From Cliona cf. orientalis (taxonomy: Eukaryota > Porifera > Demospongiae > Clionaida > Clionaidae): 64,000 nt of DNA. The notes under the pieces were generated by a model. The model worked only from the letters and a program-made list of their open reading frames with translations. It was not told the DNA's origin and ran no database searches. This document shows, one piece after another, positions 52,401 to 63,032 of the stretch. The stretch spans positions 10,025,029 through 10,089,028 of the forward strand of contig OZ005692.1 of the NCBI GenBank assembly GCA_963930775.1, written 5' to 3'. How positions within the stretch are numbered: the stretch's first letter is position 1; every line of letters begins with the position of its first letter. Position numbers and translations under genes: made by a program.

Positions 52401-52959
52401 GTCACAGTTTTGTAGTCTAAGCTCTATCATCACGCTGACTTGAGGTAGCCTTGTTCCATCGACTGTCCTGTTGATGAGCTGTGTGATCAGCCAGTTGTCC
52501 TGTGGACCGGCAATGAACCCACACACTTGGACAGACTGTGTACATGCAGTGTTGGATTGCTGAATCCACTGTTACAGGATACATAATAATAATAATAATA
52601 TTATTATAATAATTATTATAGCAAAGAGGAGCAGGACCAATGCTTAAAATATTAATAATATTATAAGCATACAATTATAGATAGCTTATTATTATGAAAC
52701 TTACATTGGTTGTTAAACTTGGATCATTATTCATATCATTGTCCACCTGGTCCCACACAGCCCCAGTGAGGGGACGGAGAAGACTGCGATAGTTCCAGGA
52801 GTCCATCAACACCCCCATGTTGGTGGAGTAGGCCGGTGTTGGGACAACTCCAGTTGCTCTCAGCTGTTCACACAGTACCTCCTCATCTCCAGGGGCTACT
52901 GTTTTAACTATCGTGCAGAGATGCAATGATAACACTAGAAAGAAGTTTAAGAGAACCAT
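49408..52959 (-). CDS. Kinase-less Eph-like protein (Ephrin receptor ligand-binding domain)
   Basis: Exons 52959-52705, 52568-51929 and 49691-49408 join in phase (0, then 1) to give 392 residues. A signal peptide (MVLLNFFLVLSLHLC) precedes an Eph ligand-binding domain over about residues 22-245. Its landmarks are SWNYRSLL, VWDQVDND, VCGFIAGPQDNWLITQLI, LQNCDVTLNCQQTF, SSFYFAIQDEATCIVVTRL and VFYHFCPQQTADLIIYPE. The Cys-rich segment that follows (SCVANAE, GCRCSAGFSLSNKTCER) matches the start of the Eph cysteine-rich region. The last exon is a Thr/Ser/Asn-rich stalk of about 70 residues with repeated LNSETTA-like units. It ends in a hydrophobic segment (SIGVLVATITVPSVFVLIFL) that stops two residues later, as in GPI-anchor signals. 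Fibronectin III, kinase and SAM domains are not present in the read exons. Further exons in the 2.2-kb second intron cannot be excluded. Confidence 0.85.
49747..49788. repeat. 42-bp perfect palindrome
   Basis: tgtgcaaagcaaatcttctcc followed directly by its exact complement, with no spacer. It lies next to the left end of the 490-bp dispersed repeat, in an intron of the Eph-like gene. Confidence 0.9.
49798..50287. repeat. Dispersed 490-bp repeat, copy 1
   Basis: From aataattacatccccagtat to tggtcaagggttcata, nearly identical to 55360-55863 (about 97% by eye; a few small indels). It has subterminal inverted acatccccagt words and contains gacgacctttacc. No coding frame. A mobile element of unassigned class. 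Confidence 0.8.
50294..50371. mobile_element. Short foldback (hairpin) element
   Basis: Arms aacacagcttatgggaactt and aagttcccataagctatgtg with tattaaa/tttaata next to a centre of ggaaggggaccccctcc. It lies directly beside repeat copy 1 but not copy 2. Confidence 0.6.
50511..50655. mobile_element. MITE of the accgtgtttatgctaat family, diverged
   Basis: taccgtgtttattcaaatgg at the left and ttattagcataaagc at the right. Shares cacgcgattttgaggtc-like and aatttcttgtgcta-like interior words with other copies. Confidence 0.55.
51056..51470. repeat. Degenerate minisatellite, about 30-bp unit
   Basis: Units such as ggattttagaggttttagta then ggtctcagca are repeated about a dozen times with variation. 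Strong strand asymmetry (G/T on plus). In the second intron of the Eph-like gene. Confidence 0.85.
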
Positions 52960-53284
52960 TTTTGCATTTCGCGCAACACACCTAGCTACTCTTTAATTTC
53001 GAAATCGTTATGTACAGAGATCCTAATTCGGGGCGAGCCTGAGCGAGCCCCGAATATTACCTATAGCTATATACACGAGAGACAGGAATAGTCTGGCGGG
53101 AGGGGCTGGCCCGCCAGGCTAAGACAGGAAGCGATTTTATTCAAAATTAATGATCAAGCGAGCCCCGAATACATGTACGTACACGCAAGAGACAGGAAGC
53201 GGTTTTATTCAAGCGAGCCACGATGTTTGTGGCCACGCCCATCATCACGGACTCGCATATCATCGGCCTAGGCATTATTTTTCG

Positions 53285-53675
53285 TAGTCTCGTGCCCAGA
53301 CCCCACCCTCGAGGAGGAAAAGGGTCTGGTGAACTTGGGCAGAATCCTTGGGCCTGCGCTGAGGAATTTCCACGCGCCAATGAGATCGTAGCTTTGGCTC
53401 AGTCATATGACAAGCTTACCGCAGGAATGCAACATCGCTATACCGTCTGTATAGCTATTCAATTTCGCCGACCAATCAGATTCAAGGTTTGCTTTACTGC
53501 CGGTTGCGGGCATGCGATCACATGCAAACACAGCCATAGCAACCAATCAGAACCAAGCTTTGCATGGGCTTGTCAGCACATATGCGCATGCGTCGTAGAA
53601 CGAGAACCGAGGATTCAGCCCAAGTTCACCAGACCCTTTTCCTCCTTTTGGGGGTGGGGTCTGGGGACGAGACTA
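53285..53675. mobile_element. Long-armed foldback element with 9-bp target duplication, copy 1
   Basis: Arms of about 57 bp start tagtctcgtgcccagacccc and end ggggtctggggacgagacta. Perfect 9-bp direct repeats (tatttttcg) flank it at 53276 and 53676. Long inverted ends plus a 9-bp duplication are the hallmark of Mutator-like elements. The interior of about 270 bp has no transposase, so it is non-autonomous. Confidence 0.85.
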
Positions 53676-53935
53676 TATTTTTCGTGGGTAGAAAAATTTC
53701 GTAACTGCCAAATCAACCACGATAAAAATAGCACGCCAGTGAGGAGAGAGTTAAATTTTGAACGCGTAAGGTAATGGTCGTTATTGCAGACATGCTGAGG
53801 TGACCTGTACAAAGCTAAAGCAAAGGTGAGTGCTGGGCCACTCTGGGCAAGGCTCAGGTCCACAATTAATATCAATATCACTGATAGGTATACTTCAGTA
53901 AAGCTTAGCATGAAGGTGACTCACTGCATGGAAGC

Positions 53936-54270
53936 TAGTCTCGCAAGCCACACCCTTCAATCTCCGCACGCGAGAAAGAGGGTCTGGTAACTTCGCATAC
54001 ATGGAGTTGTACACGCTCCAAGATCCTGGAGCGACCAATCAGATTGCAGCTTTTCAGCGTTACCATAGCGCAATAACCGCGCATTGTTATTAAACATCGC
54101 GCGCCTATATGTGAATGCTAGGCAAGCGCGCGCCGCGCAATCTAAACTTAACGTGACGTCACGTAAAACGGTCCATTATTGCATTCCAGCAGCACAACTC
54201 TAGCTCTATGTACGCGAAGTTACCAGACCCTCTTTCTCTCGGAGATTGAAGGGTGTGGCTTGCGAGACTA
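53936..54270. mobile_element. Long-armed foldback element with 9-bp target duplication, copy 2
   Basis: Arms of about 75 bp start tagtctcgcaagccacaccc and end gggtgtggcttgcgagacta, with ccagaccctctttct in both. Perfect 9-bp flanks (catggaagc). It shares tagtctcg ends and ccagaccc words with copy 1. Mutator-like, non-autonomous. Confidence 0.85.
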
Positions 54271-55359
54271 CATGGAAGCTTGTCCCCTTGCTCAGATAGG
54301 GTATCCAACGAAAAAAACAAAATTTCCAAAAACCGCTCATTTTGCGGCATTTAGCTAGCCTACTGGGACGGTCCCTAAATCTCGAATGATACTGTGCAAA
54401 ATTACTCGTATGTGGAGATACAAAAATTTTGCGTTTTTTGGCGAAATTGTCGCGCCAGATGGTTAATATGCTCCAACCTGTGATTTATTGTGGCTGCCTT
54501 ACTAAATTGATTGTCCTCATCCAGTGACAGCATGAGGAAGCGTTTACAATACTGTATAACGATGGTACCCCACGTTTTGGCGAATTTTGCCAAAATTTGG
54601 AGAATAATTAAAGTCTCGATATCTCGGCAAATGAACATGGGGGCGTGACCTGGAGTGAGAATTAGTGTTAGTCCAAGAACATCTTCGTCCTACCAGAGTT
54701 TTGAGAAGTTTTGAAAAACTTCATTTTTTTGTGTGGAAACCCTAGCTCAGATCATACAGGTAATTGGACTCATGATGGTCATACTATTAAAGCTAGCATG
54801 TAGACTACACTATTCAATCTGACACTATAGCAAGCTATGGTACTTTCATGGCGGCGACACTCCTGCGCGCGTGCAATGCATCGAGGTAAAGGACGTCAAG
54901 CTAGCTTGGAGTGCTAGTGCCAGTAATTTGAATTGCCACATGCAGTAGTCTCGCGCGCCACCATGCACCCAATCCGAGAATGAAGGGTGTGGCTAGCGGG
55001 ACTAATGCATCATAATTGTTGATTAGATCATAGTATCTGAATGCTATCCACAGGCTGATGGGACTGCAGCTGTCATCAACAATGTTATACAAACTTTCTA
55101 TAATAGATAAACAATGAGTCAGTCTTATTGGGAGTGCTCAACTGCCTTGATAAATAAACATTGGCCATTGTCCGAGTCAATCCTTTATTGAATGGCACAG
55201 TGTAGCTTATAGCTAGGCTAGTCACGCTCCACGATGCACAAGCACAATGCCAGCTCCCCTTTTGGCACTCGTTCTCAAATTATGGTCCCAATTTTCACAA
55301 GTTCTGTTCCGTGAGAGCATTAGGTAGTTAGAGGTCTACTTGGCTATCTCATGATCAGC

Positions 55360-55863
55360 AATAATTACATCCCCAGTATAAATTTACTTTTTTGCGGTTA
55401 TTAGGTAATTATGTTGTAATTATGATGTAACCTATGTCGTCATAGCGCTAAAATTCAGAGCCTTTACAGAACACTTCTGAGACCTGAAAATCCACAGAAT
55501 CATATATTAACTTACATACATATCCAGCGAATACATTAAAAGCCGAGTGCTACTTTCTCCGACAAGTAATGCCGGCCGAACTTCACGCGTTCTCTTGGCT
55601 GACGTAATCCTGTGGATAAATAAAGCTAGCCTTGCGCTATTTATAGCACGCGTCATGCCACGACCGATCTGAAGTTCGGAAGCTGTACTGTGCTGTCGAG
55701 TTCGTCTCCTTTGATTGTTGAAGCATCGAAACTCGAAGTCGAAAGTTGATCTTAGACTCCATCTCTGCGATTGAGGCCCCGGCATCGATGTGTGTATTGA
55801 CGACCTTTACCACATGCACCATTAGAACTATGCAGCCACTGGGGATGTGGTCAAGGGTTCATA
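55360..55863. repeat. Dispersed 490-bp repeat, copy 2
   Basis: Same orientation as 49798-50287. Carries a small extra ttatgatgtaa duplication near 55420. The two copies flank the Eph-like gene, so recombination between them could delete or duplicate it. Confidence 0.8.
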
Positions 55864-56321
55864 ATTATTATAATATATGTATTGCACAACTATACAATAC
55901 CTGAGGTTTCTCAAACATTCACTGGGTTAGGTAACAATTAAACTTGGGTACCATTGCAACAGCTACCTCATAAACCATCCTTATAATCGTTGTTAGTCTG
56001 AGGGTACCAGCCCCTTCACAAGAGAGAGGGAAGGGGCTGGTACCTTGTTGTATGAACTGTTTCTTTTAGAGTTGGCTTAGCTTGCCTATCATAAAATTAA
56101 TTATTATGTGTTCAAATCTGCTGCCTTTTATGGAATCATGATCAGCTATAGAGCTAGAGGAAATGGTTTGTGGGATCACCCAACCTATTGTCTTGAATGC
56201 TATAAATAGTATAGTAGTAGAGCAGTATGCTATAAATAGAAGATGATCATTATTATTAGCATACAATAAACACAGACACACAAACATAAATAATGCCATG
56301 TATAGTACAGTTCACACGTAA

Positions 56322-59300
56322 TTATAATAATGCCAAAACAATAGAAGTTAGGAGCAGAGTTAAAGTGACTGTAGAAGTTGCTGTACATGTAGCTCCATTG
56401 ACTAAATTTCCAATGGATCCAATATTATCGACTGGAAGATTGTTCTCATTGACAATTCCCGGTGGCGGTAGTCCGGTCGAGGTGGACAGAGAGTCTACTG
56501 ACAATGTCGTCGTCGTCGGCGCTGCCGTGGTGGTCGGTGCTGTGATGAAAGAATGAACACATAAAACTACATCAATACCATAATCACAGTATAACAACTT
56601 CAATGAAACATTACTACTATTGCTATAATATGGGAGAGTATATACCGTTTATTAAGGATATTAAGAAATCCCTACATAGTTGTTTGCATACATCAACTAT
56701 AGTCGAGTCCCCATCACGTTTCAGATAATATTTAATTATCAGTGTTCTCACATTCTGTACAGTAATAATTAATTTATTATTAGCTTGGTTGCTAACTCTT
56801 CTGTAACTGTTTGCATACAACCATGACCCTCAATTGTGCTACTTTAACCATCATGTCCTGTGACTATCAAATTTTGTGGTTTCACTAAGTCGAAGAACAG
56901 AACAGGTATAGATATATAGATGCACACATGATGTACATCTACAGAATATACTACTCTATGCATACTAGTACAAGCTACATACGACAAACACGAAGTCTCA
57001 AATGGTCCCTTTTCCCACAGTTGGCCACATAATAATCATGACAATTCGCTCAGTAAGGATGCTAAGAAAAGTACTCCATGCGCAATCAGCTTCTCTGGGA
57101 GCTAAACTTGATAGTACTAACTACATACTGTGACAGTTCATCATCGGTAAATAAAAAAGAGATACTCACCTGGCTCTGTCTCTGCCCCGGTGGCAACGTA
57201 TAGCACCATCTTGAATCCTTGCAAACACTCTCCGCCTGATATGTTTGTGCCGTATCCAGCAAGAAACCCACTTCCAGTTGAATAGCCTATAATGAGTGAG
57301 CGTATGGAAAAAGCAAATTTAGATTACCATGTTTTGCAACACCACCAAAATATGCTTAATCACTATTATAGCAAGTATGGGAAAGGCAATTTCAATGATA
57401 TTTGTGTTAAAGGATAGTCAGGGTATACTAAAATACTAGTAACAAGAGCAGGGTCGAAAATTATGTTTTCTAACTAATACCATAAAAGGTTGAAGTGCTT
57501 AATGATTCATTAATAGGATACCATTGTGCTTAAGTAATAAGAATGCCATAGGATCTGGTAATAGGATGAAGCAATTTGCTATGTTCCAACTGTTGCTAGA
57601 GAGAACAGACAGGCTTGATGTGGGAAGAGCACTTATGTTAGTAATTCAATTTAGCTGAAAGATTAATGTTTCCAAGGGAACCTTTCCAAATCTACAGTCA
57701 TCTGAGGCAGCTAGTGACTCATCCCAGCTGCTACAAAACTTAGCAACCATTGACTGCAAAGTACAGGTGCAGGACAACTGTCAGTACAACAAACTTTACT
57801 ATGTACATGATCTTGCTACCAAACACATAACACAGCTGTGGGAAGACTAGCTACACATCCTGTGTGTAGGGGGACCCGGCTGTTTAGCTATCATTATCGT
57901 AACTATACACTCTCTTTCCCAGGAAAGCAGGATTCACTATATTGCCTCTGTTTGTAAGGATATTATGACAATGACTCGTCCAGGATGTGGGAGCCTTGGT
58001 AAGGTACCCTCAAGGTACAGCGCACCCCCCCCCCTTGCACCCCGCTATTCAGCCGACTTGGGGGCAGCAATGGGCTACATGATTGCCAATTATAACACCG
58101 TAACTCGATACTTGGAATTGTGTGATACGTTACTGATTGTTATGGCGCTCAAATTACTATAAACTTGCTATTGTAGTTCAGTAAGAAGGGAGGGAGGGCT
58201 TGGGAGTACGACTACTACCCTACGGTGGAGTCGATAACAATCGTAATTTTGTGAATTTCTAGACGAGTGGAGGACAAGTGGAGGGTAGTCTAGTGTGTAA
58301 TTCAATAATTGGATAAGTCTGATGAGAGTAGAGGGGCCTACACATATATTCGTTTGTGAAAGCTTAGAGGGCTGATCTCACTACAAATTGATTTCAAAAT
58401 GTAGTAATATTATAGTATAGTATGGTTTGCACAGTGAGGCTGAGTCAGGCCTAGAAGGATGGCTTTCTAGTACCACTTCTAAGAAAAAAGTTTCGTAAAC
58501 TTGCGTAGGAACTTCCCATATGCACACAATGAGCACATGTACATATATGAACACATCAGCTGTGGGCCTGACCCAGGGAAATCTACTACACACACTGTAT
58601 AACTATGTACCATTCCACTATCAGAGGTCTACCAAGCTCTGTTGTGGTCTAAGTGATCTCTTTGGCTTCCCAGCAGTTTAAACCTTCAAATGGGAGTAAC
58701 TTCAGCCACAGCAGAAGATTGGCTCTCACCCAACTAAGGGCACAAAGTCTTGGTACTGGTATATGTATGGATGGGAAGAGATGGAGTCACATGATGGTAT
58801 AGCTATGTCAACAGCAGCTAGTCCATTGTCATAACAATCCAGCATCACATTGTGTTATTGCACTTTTGAAGAGCTTTCAAATGTACTTAATTGAAGGTCT
58901 TTATCAAAGCTTCATGTCGCACTTTTCTCTCTATGAATATCATCAGGAAGTTCCTAGTACTGGTACACCTATATACACAAACTAACAATACTGAATAGAA
59001 TTCTCAAGGCAGGTGATGGGACTGCAACCTGCAGGTGGACTGTTCATCAAAAGTGTGTGGGTTGACCTCTCACTGCCACACACTGAAATTTGTGTGAGAA
59101 TATTGGCCACAATTGGTTCAAATTCTATCAACATCACCTCAGAGCTGGACCACCATAACCATGATGCAAATGAAAACAAAAAGCCTCCCCCATCCCTTCC
59201 CCCCACCATAATATTATGCTCTCCACCCCTCCCCTCCCTCCCCTGCTCTCTCTATCTCCCCTCTCCCTATTTCTCCTTCAGATGTAGGGAGAAAACCAGT

Positions 59301-62300
59301 CAGCCCTCTATAGATTTCTTCTCAGCTTTTCAACATTGTATGCAATAGCTGGAAGAGAGGAACTAAAAGTAGCAAAACAAACGTGGTAGTAGCTACCAGG
59401 GAAAGTTAGCAACCGCTAGCTTCATGATGTAGTGATGCATAAAGCACTTGTTGATACAATTTCTTAACCGGTATTCGAGAGTAAACATGCATATTCTTCA
59501 TAAAAATTCGATCCTCGTGTACCAAGCACATCGAGTACAGGAAGCGTATATACATAACATAGCAATGGGAACTGAAGAGGGTCCGGGAATGAAGTTTATG
59601 AGTTCAAAAAAAAACAACAAAATAAGTAACTTTTCAGAGCAAGTTAGCAACCGTGAGCTTAGCGAGTGATGTATAAACCACTTACTGATTCCCATGGAGG
59701 GAAACTCCGGCATGAATCCATCGATCGAACTAGGAAATAACCGCGTAAATCCTTACAACAGTAGAGGTTTCCCAACTGAAACAGGAAATACATGTACTCA
59801 GCGGCATGCCAAACTCACTAGTTTCACTAGAACTACCAATACCAGAGCCATGCAATAACATGGCAAAAATTACTATACTTATTACAATAATTATACAATA
59901 GGGCTGTATATAAAATTATATAGTAAGCTTGTATGCCAAGGCAAAGCCATAATTATATATAATAAAAGGCTAACTAGAATTCTTCACAAAGTCATGAGGG
60001 GACACCACGTCATGCAGCACTGCGACCGGTACACAAAATTAATGACAATTAAACATAAGCCCTATAACAGGTAGCAAGCACTGAGTGCAGCCATGCGCAA
60101 TAATTACCGCATATAAACGGAAAAGCAACACAAATTCGAAGATCTACTATAATAGGTCAGCAACATCACATGCAAGCACCCGTGCATGTCGAAAATAATT
60201 AATATCAAGAGTAAACAGCCATAAATAGGTAGGTAGTGGATTCCACAAGCACCCATGCATGTCGAAATCATTATTCACAGGGAAATCACTATAATAGGTA
60301 GTGTATTCCACAAGCAGCCACATGCATGTCGCATACTCTGAGAGGAAAACAGGATCCATGAGAACTAGAGGTACAGCCAAGCTATGGAGGATATCAACTG
60401 GCAATGGACTAGTGTTCTACAACTTAATTGCTGTGACATGCGTGCGTGCATGCATATGCACACACTCCTAGGTACGCCGTGTAGCTATATAGTACAATGT
60501 ATATACCAGGGACCCCCTTTTGTGGGACTGGCATGCAGCTTATACCGACTATTGTGGGTAAGAACAAGATGATTGTAAGAACTATGTATCCACTCAGGTA
60601 ACCCCTTATCGATAATATAGCTACTCTTTGATCCATTTCATCTTCAGAACGTGAATTCTGGTAACACTTCCACTTTCACAAGGTTCAACCCCACCATAGT
60701 CCCCCCAGTCATTGACTGGATGGCTTCACTAACCTGGGGTTAATGCGATTTAGCAAAGAAACACAGGAGGGAGGGTGGGCAGAGTCAAGCGGGCATAATA
60801 GGGTCCATTGGCCCACAGTGGGGTCAGTTGGCTGACAGCGATAAATATTGTATTTTGAATAGACAGAGTTAAAGCACCCCCACCTCTCCGCTATTGCATA
60901 TAGCCAGGAACTGAGCTGAAATTATTGTATTGTGTATACAGTGCTTGTTGCTACTGTGTATACTCGCTCTTGTTGTGCACGCAAACACGCGCACATGTGT
61001 AGTATGCATAGGTACCGATACAAATCATGTCGTGTAAACAGAAGCAACCTGTCTCTTCTCTTCTAGCAATCTCGCAATCTCTCTCTCTCCCACTCCCTCT
61101 CCCTCCTTTCTCCATTCTTCCCTTCTCCATCTCTCTCTCCCACTCCCTCTCCCTCCCTTTCTCCATCTCTCCCTTTTCCCCCATTTTCTATTCTTCTTCT
61201 ACCTCTCACTTACTGATAAGGTAGTAGGTTTTGCCTGCTGTGAAGCTGAGGGCACTATTAAGGGAGTTGGAGTCAGTCCTGATAGCCATCAACACCTCAT
61301 CATGACAGATCTGTCTTGTGGTAGTGGTAGGTGTACAGTCCACCTGTTCCGCCATTCCTGTTGCATCACAGTTGCACTGGTCATACTGCTGAATATGCTC
61401 CTATAGAAGAACAAAGGGAAAATGTGGCTGCATGAAGTCTTTAAACTTTTGCAGAAGAAATAATCTTCCATAACCAATCCTGTAATCCTAGCAAGATGAA
61501 CTATCCCAGAGTGCCAGCTCAGCTAGGCGTAACTACGCAGAGCAAGCATGCTATGCATCTTGTCTCCAGGCCCATTCCCAGATTTCAAGTGTAAATGTTG
61601 TTAAGAGTATACTAAACATTGGAATGGGTCTGGAGACTGGGGATCGAGACATTTTAGGGGGTGGTTAGTTAGATAGAGGTGTAAATGTTCCTTCAATTAG
61701 CTCATGTGGGTGGGTCTCCTTTATTTCTCTTTTCGGTGCACTGCGACAATTAGTTGTCACCTGGCGTGCAGGTCATGTCACTACAAGCCATTTCACAGCC
61801 CATTGTGTAGGCTAGCAGCGCCCGTTTTCGTACATCATTTCACGGATGATTTCACACCTTGACGGCACACTGAGAAGCTCAAAAGAGCTGGTAATGATGT
61901 AGTCTAAGGTCTTAGTTCTAGGTGGGGGGTGGGGGGGGGGGGGCATGGTTCGGTTCAATGAGCTTCCCTAAGCAAACAATGTACCAGCGAAATGGGATAT
62001 ACCAACAGTTTATTGAGTCAGGTGCAGTGAGGTGCCCCCTTACAGCAGTTCAGTACCAAATCCCTAGAATAGAAAGATTTAGTGTAAACAGGAGGTTATG
62101 GTACACCTCGCTGTCCAAATCATACTTGCTATGATAAGTAATGGCCATCTCACTATCTATCACTGCTTGCTTGCTTATTCTGTGGTTAACAGGTAATATC
62201 AGCCCAGCAACCTGCCCCTACCTTATGGAGCTAGCTCTGACTGATGAGCTGACAGTATTGCATGCAGCACCAAAAATAAATCCACACAGCTGTACTGAGA

Positions 62301-63032
62301 TCATTACTAAGCTTAGCTATCTCCTCATCTTCGGGCCACAATCAGACATAACTGATCACCCAAAAAATTTGTGCACAAACAAGCTTGCTAGTTCGAAGGT
62401 CAGTGTATTAAAACAAGCTAGTCCTGGAAATTGAAAGATGTTTTTTTTACCTGTATCCAAATGTTGCTGGTTGCGTTGGGTGGACAGGTGATGTTGAGAT
62501 TATCGCCAAGGTAAACTCTCAAGGGAGAACTGCATATGTGTGGTATGGGACAGAAATGCAGGCAGATTCAATGATAAAGATGAAATCATTCATGATATTA
62601 TTATTTGTGATAGACAAGTTGACTAGCACTAATGCACTACAGAGATGTGTTGAAAACAGAAAAGTTATGAAGAGTTTTGATATCACACTACTATTAAAGA
62701 CACTTTCCCGGGCTCTACTGGGATTCTCTATTACCTTTTTGCGTTCTGAGTGAAGCATGGGCTTTCATGCTATATTAGATTTTATGTATGCACATGAAAC
62801 CCGCTGCATAGCTAAGTGACTATGGCAGAGATGGAGCTAGCATGCATTTATCACGTTGGCATGCATACCACACCGTATCACACTAGTACCGTTACCTTGG
62901 AGGGTACGTGGACGAGACGTTTGCAGACCAGGTGAAGTTGACCGTTCTTGTCGCTTTCGACACGGAGATCATGTGCGAGCCCTCTAGCAGCGCGAATAGC
63001 ACCGTCACAACGAAAGATATCACCAAAGTCAT
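56322..63032 (-). CDS. Ephrin with GPI-type C-terminus
   Basis: Five exons (63032-62896, 62529-62451, 61400-61214, 57286-57170, 56539-56322) join in matching phases to give 245 residues, the usual ephrin-A size. A signal peptide (MTLVISFVVTVLFALLEG) leads into RTVNFTWSANVSS, in the place of the ephrin vFWNSSNP strand. Then come YLGDNLNITCPP (compare DYLDIYCPHY), a Cys-rich middle (QCNCDATG, EQVDC, RQICHDE), LSFTAGKTYYLISYSTGSG (compare FTPGKEFKEGHSYYYIS) and GGECLQGFKMVLYV, the final ephrin strand. A Thr/Pro stalk follows, then a terminal hydrophobic stretch (STVTLTLLLTSIVLALL) with no cytoplasmic tail, as in GPI-anchored ephrins. Several N-glycosylation sites are visible. Ephrins bind Eph receptors at cell contacts; the next gene downstream on this strand carries an Eph ligand-binding domain. 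Confidence 0.88.
57287..61213. other. Ephrin intron 3, 3.9 kb
   Basis: No coding exon supported on either strand. It contains a tandem repeat at 60169-60330 and pyrimidine-rich tracts at 59195-59280 and 61070-61205. The latter adjoins the donor of exon 61400-61214. Confidence 0.6.
60169..60330. repeat. Tandem repeat, about 2.5 units of roughly 65-70 bp
   Basis: caagcacccgtgcatgtcga, caagcacccatgcatgtcga and caagcagccacatgcatgtc start successive units, with ataataggtagtgtattcca between them. Confidence 0.75.

Larger units (their letters stand above)
52960..56321. other. Interval between the Eph-like gene and the ephrin
   Basis: No supported coding exon. It contains two long-armed foldback elements (53285-53675 and 53936-54270), a related short inverted pair near 54945-55000, the second copy of the 490-bp repeat, and a hairpin at about 56004-56046 (gggtaccagccccttc / gaaggggctggtacct). 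Confidence 0.6.

Noticed and set aside
54402-54638. A 78-codon minus-strand frame between the foldback elements and the 490-bp repeat
   Set aside because: No domain, no splice context, and located among repeats.
60169-60330. A CRISPR-like direct repeat array
   Set aside because: Only two to three units of about 65-70 bp with no uniform spacers, in an animal gene's intron. An ordinary tandem repeat.
62141-62434. A 97-codon plus-strand frame with a signal-peptide-like start
   Set aside because: It lies in an ephrin intron on the other strand, with no recognisable domain or paralogue. The length is within chance expectation.
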